Assembly: GCA_937902525.1 (NCBI GenBank)
Contig: CALEKV010000102.1
Coordinates: 1-19,643, forward strand
Origin: an uncultured Candidatus Saccharibacteria bacterium
Lineage (GTDB): Bacteria > Patescibacteriota > Saccharimonadia > Saccharimonadales > Saccharimonadaceae
Length of the DNA: 19,643 nt
Reading direction: 5' to 3'
Shown here: piece by piece, positions 14,045-19,643 of the stretch
Numbering within the stretch: the stretch's first letter is position 1
Layout of the letters: every line of letters starts with the position of its first letter
Program-made: the position numbers and the translations under genes
Notes under the pieces: model-generated
Told to the model about the DNA's origin: nothing
What the model saw: the letters and a program-made list of their open reading frames with translations, nothing else
Databases searched by the model: none

Positions 14045-15103
14045 TTACGATTTTGGTGCGGCTAACTGGTAGGTTGCCTTGGCAACGCGCTTAAATTCGC
14101 TTTTGCTTTGGAGGTTTAACAAGATGGTTGTTTCCTTAACCTGGCGGCTTTTTAGGACGCGCTTAACGATTTCGTCGCGGTGGAGCGGCTCGCCGGCCTT
14201 TTTAAGTACCTCGGTGATCACATCGCTTACAGTGCCTTTATCGTAGCCCCAGCTATCAAGGGCGTAAATGCCGCGGCCAATCAAAACAAATCGCCTGTCT
14301 TTAATGAGTTCGTTATGGATGGCCTGTTGCGTGACATCTTTGCGCTTGAAAGAGCTGTCTTTGATTTTGTCAGCAATGGCGCTAAAGTGCATGGGCTTGC
14401 CATTGTCAGCCAAAATAACATAGATTTTGTCGCGGATGTTTTTTGGGTTGACGGTTGGCCATTTGGCTAGACCCCACATATCCTTAAGGTGTGCCAGGAC
14501 CTTACTGAGAGTAGCTAGCGCTTGCACTTGAACGGGGGTTTCGTAGCCGATGAGCTTATCGAATAATGTTTCTATGGTGAGTGGTTCGCCGTGGTTCTTA
14601 ATGGCTTTGACGATTTCGTCAACGCGGCCGCGGATGGCCTTTTCATCGCCGTATTTCGCAATGCTGATGCCCTGGTGGTAGTTATCGTTTTCGTTAATGG
14701 TGGTAAGTTTTGGTGAGATTTCACCAATGAATACCAGGTGGGCTTTGGTGTCGTTGGTGACTTTGCCGCTAGTTAATCGGTCGGCGATATCGGTAATTTT
14801 GGCCACACGGCCGTTTTCACTTAAGTCACGTATCAGTAGCTTTTCGATATCTTGGATGGCAGGGATCTTACCTTCTTCGCTGGCGATTTTAAGGCGAATG
14901 AGGATGGCTTTTTCCAGTTGGCGCACGCGTTCACGGGTGATGCCTAAAAGTTCGCCAATTTGTTCCAATGTTTCTTTGCGGTCAAATAAACCAAAACGGC
15001 GCGTGATGATTTCACGCTCTCGGGGTTGATCGATGGTTTTTAAGATATCCTGGACGGCCTGTTTTAGCACTACGGCCGTGTCTTTTGGTGCGTTTTCGCT
15101 CAT
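14045..15103 (-). CDS. Sigma-70 region 4 fused to HARE-HTH domains, transcription-associated protein
   Basis: In this 352-residue protein residues about 25-72 match sigma-70 region 4 (REREIITRRFGLF, then TLEQIGELLGITRERVRQLE), the part that reads the -35 element and contacts RNA polymerase. No sigma region 2 is present, so it cannot be a complete sigma factor. Residues about 222-285 (IYVILADNGKPMHFSAIADK, then VTQQAIHNELIKDRRFVLIG) match the HARE-HTH winged helix found in the RNA polymerase delta subunit RpoE. Residues about 289-348 look like a second copy (LKKAGEPLHRDEIVKRVLK). A role in promoter recognition or polymerase modulation is inferred. It has a consensus promoter and a strong terminator, so it is a single-gene unit. 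The ATG at 15103 has AGAAGGGA about 12 bases upstream. Confidence 0.8.
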   Translation of the reverse strand: MSENAPKDTAVVLKQAVQDILKTIDQPREREIITRRFGLFDRKETLEQIGELLGITRERVRQLEKAILIRLKIASEEGKIPAIQDIEKLLIRDLSENGRVAKITDIADRLTSGKVTNDTKAHLVFIGEISPKLTTINENDNYHQGISIAKYGDEKAIRGRVDEIVKAIKNHGEPLTIETLFDKLIGYETPVQVQALATLSKVLAHLKDMWGLAKWPTVNPKNIRDKIYVILADNGKPMHFSAIADKIKDSSFKRKDVTQQAIHNELIKDRRFVLIGRGIYALDSWGYDKGTVSDVITEVLKKAGEPLHRDEIVKRVLKSRQVKETTILLNLQSKSEFKRVAKATYQLAAPKS

Positions 15104-15161
15104 GGCTGGTACGGTAATCCCTTCTGCCTCACCTCTTAAACTGTAATATGCCTATAATTTT

Positions 15162-15191
15162 ATTATATAACAAATAATGCTATATTGTCAA
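15162..15191 (-). promoter_or_regulatory. Full-consensus promoter of the sigma4-HARE gene
   Basis: On the minus strand a perfect TTGACA (15186-15191) and a perfect TATAAT (15162-15167) are separated by 18 bases. Transcription should start near 15155, giving a leader of about 50 bases that contains AAGAGGTGAGG and AGAAGGGA. It is the only full-consensus pair I found in the window. Confidence 0.7.
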
Positions 15192-15290
15192 ACGTATTTT
15201 CGTACTATTTATTATTATCATAGTGCGACCCTCAATAGGTTAAGATAATTATATCATATGTTTGGTGCTTATGGTAAATACTTCTTTGCC

Positions 15291-15327
15291 ACTTTTTATT
15301 GTTAAAAAGTATGATTAAGCTAATCAT
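15291..15327. repeat. Two back-to-back AT-rich palindromes
   Basis: ACTTTTTA (15291-15298) and TAAAAAGT (15303-15310) form a perfect 8-bp inverted repeat. It is directly followed by ATGATTA (15311-15317) and TAATCAT (15321-15327), a perfect 7-bp inverted repeat with a 3-base centre. They lie in the AT-rich gap between cassette 2 and the sigma4-HARE promoter (15192-15404). That gap otherwise holds a lone minus-strand TTGACA at 15340-15345 and no gene. They may be operators or a weak terminator for cassette 2. Confidence 0.5.
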
Positions 15328-15404
15328 AAAAATATAATGTGTCAAAAGTGATTACTGTTAATGTTGGCGTGAAAATGAAATGAAGTGCGTGCTGGTATGA
15401 CTGG

Positions 15405-15454
15405 GCCCACCTGTGTGACGGAGGGCTAGTGAGCCCACTCGTGCCCAGGTGGGC
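15405..15454 (-). terminator. Branched stem-loop after the 120-residue GC-rich ORF
   Basis: GCCCACCTG (15405-15413) pairs perfectly with CAGGTGGGC (15446-15454). Inside, GGGCT (15423-15427) pairs with AGCCC (15432-15436) across an AGTG loop. It starts 20 bases after the ORF stop. There is no clear U-tract, so it may protect the 3' end rather than terminate. Confidence 0.5.
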
Positions 15455-15474
15455 TTGGTGGTGTCATCGGGCGG

Positions 15475-15837
15475 TCAGTCGAAACGGATTCCGTAACTGG
15501 CAGCATAGTGCCTGACGTAGTCAATCGCGGCCAAGCGTGCTGCAACCCGCCCCGATGTTTCGAGGCACCAGTTCAGCTGGCTGATAATCATGCCGAACAG
15601 TGTGCCGTAGCTCACGTAGTAGGTATAATACGACCAGTCGTTGCGGGGTGGCATCTTCCAGTTCATGACTGACGTCAGGTCGTATAACTCGCCAGCTCCG
15701 GGGAGCTGCGAGTGCTGATCGACGAAGGCCTCCCTCTGGTGGTTTAATGCCTCCAGGACCTGGCGCCGCGCCATCGCTAGCTCCTCGTTCGCTTCCGCGG
15801 TGAGGGATTCACTGGGGTCTGTCACGTATGTCAACAT
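15475..15837 (-). CDS. Unrecognised 120-residue protein, GC-rich stand-alone cassette 2
   Basis: A 120-residue frame, about 57-58% GC by hand count, in an otherwise AT-rich gap between topA and the sigma4-HARE gene. It starts at ATG 15837 with no good Shine-Dalgarno close by (AGGAAAG is over 20 bases away). The protein is mostly helical in pattern: an acidic N-terminal helix (ESLTAEANEELAMARRQVLE), then an aromatic stretch (DWSYYTYYVSYGTLFGMIIS) that is hydrophobic but too polar for a clear membrane helix, then a helical end. I recognise no family. Long stem-loops lie on both sides, as for the other two GC-rich ORFs. Confidence 0.6.
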   Translation of the reverse strand: MLTYVTDPSESLTAEANEELAMARRQVLEALNHQREAFVDQHSQLPGAGELYDLTSVMNWKMPPRNDWSYYTYYVSYGTLFGMIISQLNWCLETSGRVAARLAAIDYVRHYAASYGIRFD

Positions 15838-15883
15838 GTTTTCAAAGGTATGCGTGGCTTTCCTGCTCTAGTAGGTGCTTGTA

Positions 15884-15945
15884 CAGCCTTAAGCGACACA
15901 ACTTAAGGCTGCTGTAATGATAAATAAACCATTCGCAATCTACAA
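15884..15945 (-). promoter_or_regulatory. Promoter and 5' hairpin of cassette 2 (or end-of-topA hairpin)
   Basis: On the minus strand TTGTAG (15940-15945) and TATCAT (15917-15922) are 17 bases apart, with a start expected near 15910. A perfect 10-bp stem, CAGCCTTAAG (15884-15893) and CTTAAGGCTG (15902-15911), begins almost exactly there. The same stem could instead act as a terminator for topA, whose stop is about 100 bases upstream. No U-tract follows it. Confidence 0.4.
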
Positions 15946-16008
15946 GCATAAGAAGAATAGGAATAATGGCTATTGTTGCTTAGGTGGTGTGTGGGTTCTT
16001 TAATGAGG

Positions 16009-18462
16009 CTATTTGGTGGATTTGCGCTTAACCGCTCTGTGGCGGGGTTTTTTTGCTGGGGCGGCAGCTAACAGTTCTTTGGCTTGTGTTTCAGTAACGC
16101 TTTTTGGGTCGGTATCCTTGGGGATTTTAGCATTGGTTTTGCCATTGGTGATGTATGGGCCGTAGCGGCCGTTTAGTACTTTAATGGTACCCCAATCGGC
16201 AATAGTTTTTTCGGCTTCGGCTTTTAGCTTTGCGGCATAAAGCTCGCGCGCTTCAGCTTCTGTGATTTCGCGCGGGTCGGAGTCTTTAATGCTGACATAC
16301 AGCTTACCTATTTGTATGTATGGACCAAAACGGCCAACGTTGGCTTTGATTTCTTGGCCATCGGCGGCGGTGCCAACAACACGTGGTAATTCAAATGCCT
16401 TCAAGGCTTGTTCAAGCGTGACGTTTTGGATTTTTGCACCACGCGGCATGGGGGCAAATTGCGGTTTATCGGCGCTGTCGCTGCTGCCTAATTGCAGCAT
16501 AGGGCCAAAACGGCCAAAGCGAGCTAAAATTATTTTGCCGGTTTTTGGGTCGGTTCCGACTTCGCGTTGTTCGCCAACCGTGCTTCTGTCAATACCACCA
16601 GATTGTTCAATTAGTTCATGGAATGGTGTGTAAAAGTCTTTTAGCATTTTATTGCGGTCTAATTTATCTTCGGCAATTTGGTCAAAGTCTTGTTCCACGC
16701 TTGCGGTAAAACCGTAGTCAACGACACGGTCAAAGTGGTTGGCCAAAAAGTCTGCGATTAATTCACCGCTTGGCGTCGGTAGTAATTTACCTTTGGTTGC
16801 GCCGGTTTTTTCGGTTTGAACTTCCCTTTCAACGGTATTGTCGATAAGCTGCAAAACGATGATGTCGCGTGGAGAGCCTTCGCCATCGCCGCGTTCAACG
16901 TAGCCACGGGTTTGCACGGTATTAATAATGGTGGCGTAAGTGCTTGGGCGGCCAATGCCGAGTTCTTCGAGTTTTTTTACTAAACTACCTTCGGTGTAGC
17001 GGGCCGGTGGGCGGGCAAACACTTGGCGGGCCTCGATTTGGTAGGCGCGTAGGTGCTCGCCACTTTTAACGGCTGGTAAGATGTCCTCGTCTTTGGTGGC
17101 GATGTTATATACTCGCAAAAAGCCGTCAAAGGTAATGACCTGGCCCTTGGCGGTAAATACGAGTTCACCGCTTGCCACCTTTTCGGTTATTTTGCCGGAG
17201 ACACCGTTACGCGCCGTCGCGCTCTTTGCTCCTGGCAGGAGCGCGTCGGGCTGCACTTCGCTTGTAGTGTCTCCTTGCGAAATAACCGAGCGGGGCTCGC
17301 TACCTATGTGTGTAATTTTGATGGTTACTGTCGTATTTTCAGTTTTTGCGGGCGCCATTTGGCTTGCTAAGGTGCGACGGCGGATAAGGTCGTATAGTTT
17401 CTGTTCATAGCTGTCGCCGCTGACGTCTTCGCGGGCCATGTCAGTCGGGCGAATGGCTTCATGGGCTTCTTGGGCGCCAGCGCTTTTGGTTTTAAACTTG
17501 CGGACTTGGCTGTAATTGTGGCCGTATAGGCGCTTGATGTAGTCGGCGGCTGCGGCAATTGCCTGTCCGCTTAAGTTGACGCTGTCGGTACGCATGTAGG
17601 TAATTTTACCTTCTTGGTATAGTTTTTGTGCGGCGGCCATGGTGGCGCGGCTACCCATGCCAAGTTTACTGTTGGCTTCTTGCTGTAATGTACTAGTGGT
17701 GAAAGGTGCTGCTGGGTTGCGCGTGCCTGGGGTAGTAGTGATGTCGCTGACGGTAAATTCGGCACCCGTAAGGCTTGCTAAAAAGGCGTACGCTTCGGGT
17801 TCGGTGTCGAAACGCTTGTTCAGTTCGGCTTTAAATTCTTGTTCGTTATGAACAAAAACCGCAGTGACTTTAAATTGCGCGTTGCTTTCAAACTTGCTAA
17901 TTTCGCGTTCTCGCTCCACCAGTAGGCGCACTGCTGGGCTTTGTACGCGGCCGGCGCTTTTTCCGCCCGGCACCTTTTGCCACACCACGGGGCTGAGTTC
18001 AAAACCTACAATCCTATCTAAAATTTGGCGGGCCTGTTGGGCGCGCACTAGGCTCATGTCTACTGTACGGGGTTTTTGAATAGCCTCGGTTATGGCGTTT
18101 TTGGTGATTTCGTGGAAAACAATGCGCTTCGTTTTGGCGGGGTCCAAACCCAACACTTCGCACAAATGCCACGCAATCGCCTCGCCTTCGCGGTCTTCAT
18201 CTGTTGCGAGCCATACATTGGCAGCACCAACAGCCTTTACTTGTTTTTTTAGTTCGGTTATCACCTTCTTTTTTTCGGGGTCGACTTCGTATGTGGTTTT
18301 AAAGCCGTTCTGCACGTCAATCGGCGGCGTACCGTCTTTGGTTTTTTTAGCAATACTGCGGATATGTCCCACGCTACTTAACACCTTAAAATCACTACCG
18401 AGGTATTTTTCGATAGTTTTAGCTTTAGCTGGGGATTCTACAATTACTAAGTTTTTTGCCAT
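16009..18462 (-). CDS. topA: DNA topoisomerase I (type IA)
   Basis: Topoisomerase I relaxes negative supercoils by cutting one strand through a tyrosine. The 817-residue protein has an N-terminal Toprim domain (LVIVESPAKAKTIEKYLG with E9, and WLATDEDREGEA with D88, D90 and E94). The active-site motif is GKITYMRTDS with Y289, and GIGRPSTYATI lies further on. Three C-terminal topoisomerase repeats follow (GRFGRFGPMLQLG, then GRFGPYIQIG and GRYGPYITNG) without zinc-binding cysteines, and a basic tail ends the protein (KKPRHRAVKRKSTK). Residues about 392-427 are an insertion absent from E. coli TopA, encoded by a palindromic DNA segment. The ATG at 18462 follows a promoter by a few bases with no Shine-Dalgarno. 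Confidence 0.97.
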   Translation of the reverse strand: MAKNLVIVESPAKAKTIEKYLGSDFKVLSSVGHIRSIAKKTKDGTPPIDVQNGFKTTYEVDPEKKKVITELKKQVKAVGAANVWLATDEDREGEAIAWHLCEVLGLDPAKTKRIVFHEITKNAITEAIQKPRTVDMSLVRAQQARQILDRIVGFELSPVVWQKVPGGKSAGRVQSPAVRLLVEREREISKFESNAQFKVTAVFVHNEQEFKAELNKRFDTEPEAYAFLASLTGAEFTVSDITTTPGTRNPAAPFTTSTLQQEANSKLGMGSRATMAAAQKLYQEGKITYMRTDSVNLSGQAIAAAADYIKRLYGHNYSQVRKFKTKSAGAQEAHEAIRPTDMAREDVSGDSYEQKLYDLIRRRTLASQMAPAKTENTTVTIKITHIGSEPRSVISQGDTTSEVQPDALLPGAKSATARNGVSGKITEKVASGELVFTAKGQVITFDGFLRVYNIATKDEDILPAVKSGEHLRAYQIEARQVFARPPARYTEGSLVKKLEELGIGRPSTYATIINTVQTRGYVERGDGEGSPRDIIVLQLIDNTVEREVQTEKTGATKGKLLPTPSGELIADFLANHFDRVVDYGFTASVEQDFDQIAEDKLDRNKMLKDFYTPFHELIEQSGGIDRSTVGEQREVGTDPKTGKIILARFGRFGPMLQLGSSDSADKPQFAPMPRGAKIQNVTLEQALKAFELPRVVGTAADGQEIKANVGRFGPYIQIGKLYVSIKDSDPREITEAEARELYAAKLKAEAEKTIADWGTIKVLNGRYGPYITNGKTNAKIPKDTDPKSVTETQAKELLAAAPAKKPRHRAVKRKSTK
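17184..17288 (-). repeat. In-frame nested palindromic element inside topA
   Basis: Three nested inverted-repeat pairs share one centre. The outer is CGGTTATTT (17184-17192) with AAATAACCG (17280-17288). The middle is GGAGACAC (17197-17204) with GTGTCTCC (17267-17274). The inner is CGCGCTC (17218-17224) with GAGCGCG (17239-17245), extended by CCG/CGG after a T-T mismatch. The segment encodes residues about 392-427. It falls between TIKITHIG and ELVFTAKGQVITFDGF, where E. coli TopA has only a short connection. The layout resembles palindromic elements that insert in frame in Rickettsia genes; whether it is mobile here is not known. Confidence 0.65.
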
Positions 18463-18472
18463 ACGTTTATTA

Positions 18473-18502
18473 ACTATAAGCCTTTTGGGCGGTTTTTTAC
18501 AA
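18473..18502 (-). promoter_or_regulatory. Promoter giving a near-leaderless topA transcript
   Basis: On the minus strand TTGTAA (18497-18502) and TATAGT (18473-18478, 5 of 6) are 18 bases apart. Transcription should start near 18466, leaving about 4 bases before the ATG at 18462. Confidence 0.5.
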
Positions 18503-18639
18503 ACAACGGCTTAATATAATACATGAGATTTTAAAATGCAAATAAAAATTAGCATAGCATGAATAAATTTATGTAATCCACCCCCACAAGCGCCAATTGT
18601 TTAACGATTCTGGGAGTGGGTACGGAGCCTCCACAATGC

Positions 18640-18789
18640 TTACTGGTTGTTTGGATTTGGATGGTATATGAAATACCATGCTGTATATGCAGCGGCCAAT
18701 ATCGTGACTAGCCATACGCCGACTATCGTCCGGTAGGCAAAGTACACGATAGACATTGCCGAACAGACAATAAAGTGTATTAAAAGCAA
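18640..18789 (-). CDS. Possible small two-helix membrane protein
   Basis: This minus-strand frame ends at TAA 18640-18642. It encodes an almost wholly hydrophobic stretch with two likely membrane helices: roughly LLLIHFIVCSAMSIVYFAY, then IVGVWLVTILAAAYTAWYFI, ending YHPNPNNQ. TTG at 18789 would give 49 residues and ATG at 18756 would give 38 with one helix; the frame is open further upstream without an ATG. No Shine-Dalgarno is visible at either start. It lies between cassette 3 and topA. The composition is much more protein-like than the 84-codon frame (18569-18823) that overlaps it, but real expression is uncertain. Confidence 0.3.
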   Translation of the reverse strand: MLLIHFIVCSAMSIVYFAYRTIVGVWLVTILAAAYTAWYFIYHPNPNNQ

Positions 18790-18846
18790 TGCATACGTTT
18801 GACTGGTTGGAAATAAAAAACACCCAATAGGGCGCTTATGCTATAG

Positions 18847-18892
18847 GTGCTTCACTGGCACGCCGGAGTTATCCGGCGTGCCAGTTTCGCAC
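18847..18892 (-). terminator. Strong stem-loop after the 184-residue GC-rich ORF
   Basis: A perfect 14-bp stem, ACTGGCACGCCGGA (18854-18867) with TCCGGCGTGCCAGT (18872-18885), has a GTTA loop. Beyond a symmetric TTC/TTC internal loop the flanks GTGC (18847-18850) and GCAC (18889-18892) also pair. It begins 10 bases after the ORF stop. No U-tract follows on the minus strand. Confidence 0.6.
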
Positions 18893-18901
18893 ATCCCCTC
18901 C

Positions 18902-19456
18902 CTATACTTCCACTAGCACCTGGGCTACCGCGCCGCCCATTAGGTCGCTAGCGGCGATAGTAGCTTTTGTAGAACCTTGGGACGGAAGATATGGGGTCAT
19001 CTTGAGCGACCCCATGGACGGGTCGTCGCTCGGGGTGAACACGTTCACCGCGATGATCCTGGGTGTCTCATCACTGATGGTCGAGGCACTGAAGGTGATG
19101 GGGCCATCAACCCTGCCGTTGTTTTCGCTGAACTTGGCATCCGCCGTGACCGTGAAGTCGTTGGACACGGTGCCCTTAGCGACTTCGCTGGAAGTGCCAG
19201 GTATCGGCACCACGTAGGCGCGCTGGTTCTCGCTCAGTTCGGGCGAGGGGCGCATGTCTACGTAGCGTACGTTCTCGGTCACCTCAATTAGGACGGCCTG
19301 GCTGGCCATCTCGGCTGCGACCTCGGCACGGCCGGCTTCACGACCGTTCTCGTAGGCGACCTTGGAGACGACGATCCCCGTGGCGACCAATATTGCCATC
19401 AGGATAGCTGCGCCCACCTTCAAATAAAGGTTGGCGCGCTGGGAAGTGGTGGGCAT
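18902..19456 (-). CDS. Unrecognised 184-residue membrane-anchored protein, GC-rich stand-alone cassette 3
   Basis: ATG at 19456 is chosen because AAAGGAAGG lies six bases upstream; an ATG at 19495 would place the leader hairpin inside the gene. The ORF is about 61% GC by hand count. A short N-terminus (MPTTSQRANLYLK) is followed by one membrane helix (about residues 12-32, VGAAILMAILVATGIVVSKV) that could be a signal anchor. A charged stretch (ENGREAGRAEVAAEMA) comes next, then an extracytoplasmic region rich in Thr, Ser, Val and Pro with beta-strand pattern (FTVTADAKFS, DGPITFSAST). The last part may be a small beta-sandwich. No family recognised. It is flanked by hairpins on both sides. Confidence 0.65.
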   Translation of the reverse strand: MPTTSQRANLYLKVGAAILMAILVATGIVVSKVAYENGREAGRAEVAAEMASQAVLIEVTENVRYVDMRPSPELSENQRAYVVPIPGTSSEVAKGTVSNDFTVTADAKFSENNGRVDGPITFSASTISDETPRIIAVNVFTPSDDPSMGSLKMTPYLPSQGSTKATIAASDLMGGAVAQVLVEV

Positions 19457-19475
19457 TAAGAACCTTCCTTTGGGA

Positions 19476-19563
19476 TGTGCGGTTAATCCGCACACAATGT
19501 GGCCTCCAGGTCCCTTTGAAGTAGGACACTAGCCAGAAAGGCTGGTGTGTATGAAGCGGTATA
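19476..19563 (-). promoter_or_regulatory. Leader with two hairpins and possible -10 of cassette 3
   Basis: TGTGCGG (19476-19482) and CCGCACA (19488-19494) form a perfect 7-bp stem just upstream of the Shine-Dalgarno. CACTAGCC (19527-19534) and GGCTGGTG (19540-19547) form an 8-bp stem with one T-G pair. A possible -10, TATACC (19558-19563, minus strand), would start transcription near 19551, right before the second stem. No good -35 was found. Nothing was recognised in 19564-19643. Confidence 0.35.
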
Positions 19564-19643
19564 GAAAAGTGAGAAAAACAAGCAGATCAAAATCTACAAT
19601 AATAGCTATGGGTCAAAAGTATGATCACTTAAGCTATGAAGAT

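Noticed and set aside
18569..18823. 84-codon minus-strand ORF upstream of topA
   Set aside because: It has no ribosome site, many Cys and no coherent fold pattern, and it overlaps a frame that looks more like a membrane protein.
13532..18892. Integron attC sites behind the GC-rich ORFs
   Set aside because: The stem-loops look like cassette ends, but the expected GTTRRRY and RYYYAAC core sites are absent and the three stems share no sequence. No integrase is present.

Overview
The window looks like a piece of a Patescibacteria (CPR) chromosome, most likely Candidatus Saccharibacteria (TM7). This is inferred from gene content and protein style, not from a marker-gene search. The division and cell-wall (dcw) cluster is very compact. 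It sits near a large VirD4/TraG-like ATPase with a long N-terminal region, a lone Gam-like protein, and a sigma-region-4/HARE-HTH fusion. The standard genetic code fits, with TGA used as a stop. No tRNA, rRNA, CRISPR array, transposase or integrase was seen.

Left part (1-9706). A HAD-type hydrolase fragment (plus strand) and a Gam-like DNA-end-binding protein (minus strand) converge on a shared hairpin. The plus-strand dcw cluster follows: mraZ, rsmH, a 21-codon leader-like ORF with an RNA hairpin, ftsL, ftsI, mraY, ftsW, murG and an ftsQ-like gene. Together these make the division regulator, a 16S rRNA methyltransferase, the septal FtsQ/FtsL/FtsW/FtsI machinery, and the lipid I (MraY) and lipid II (MurG) steps. 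The Mur ligases, ftsA and ftsZ are not in this cluster. ftsI is broken by an apparent one-base frameshift between its SxN and KTGT motifs. The mraZ promoter carries two TGGGT boxes between its -35 and -10, as expected for MraZ autoregulation, and a pair of inverted DnaA-box-like sites lies upstream.

Middle (9707-10522). This is an 816-base gap where plus-strand genes from the left meet minus-strand genes from the right. I see no convincing gene. It holds inverted repeats, one consensus DnaA box and a 15-bp direct repeat.

Right part (10523-19643), all minus strand. Three conserved genes are the VirD4/TraG-like ATPase, the sigma4-HARE protein and topoisomerase I (topA). The spaces between and beyond them hold three unrelated-looking, unrecognised ORFs of about 58-61% GC (neighbours are near 45-50%). 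Each has a small hairpin in its leader, close to a proposed transcription start, and a large hairpin after its stop. A short two-helix membrane ORF may lie upstream of topA. topA contains an in-frame, nested palindromic insertion of about 105 bp.

Three genes (ftsQ, the VirD4-like ATPase and topA) have promoter-like sequences so close to the ATG that their mRNAs should be nearly leaderless. Other genes have clear Shine-Dalgarno sequences or long leaders, so two initiation modes seem to coexist.
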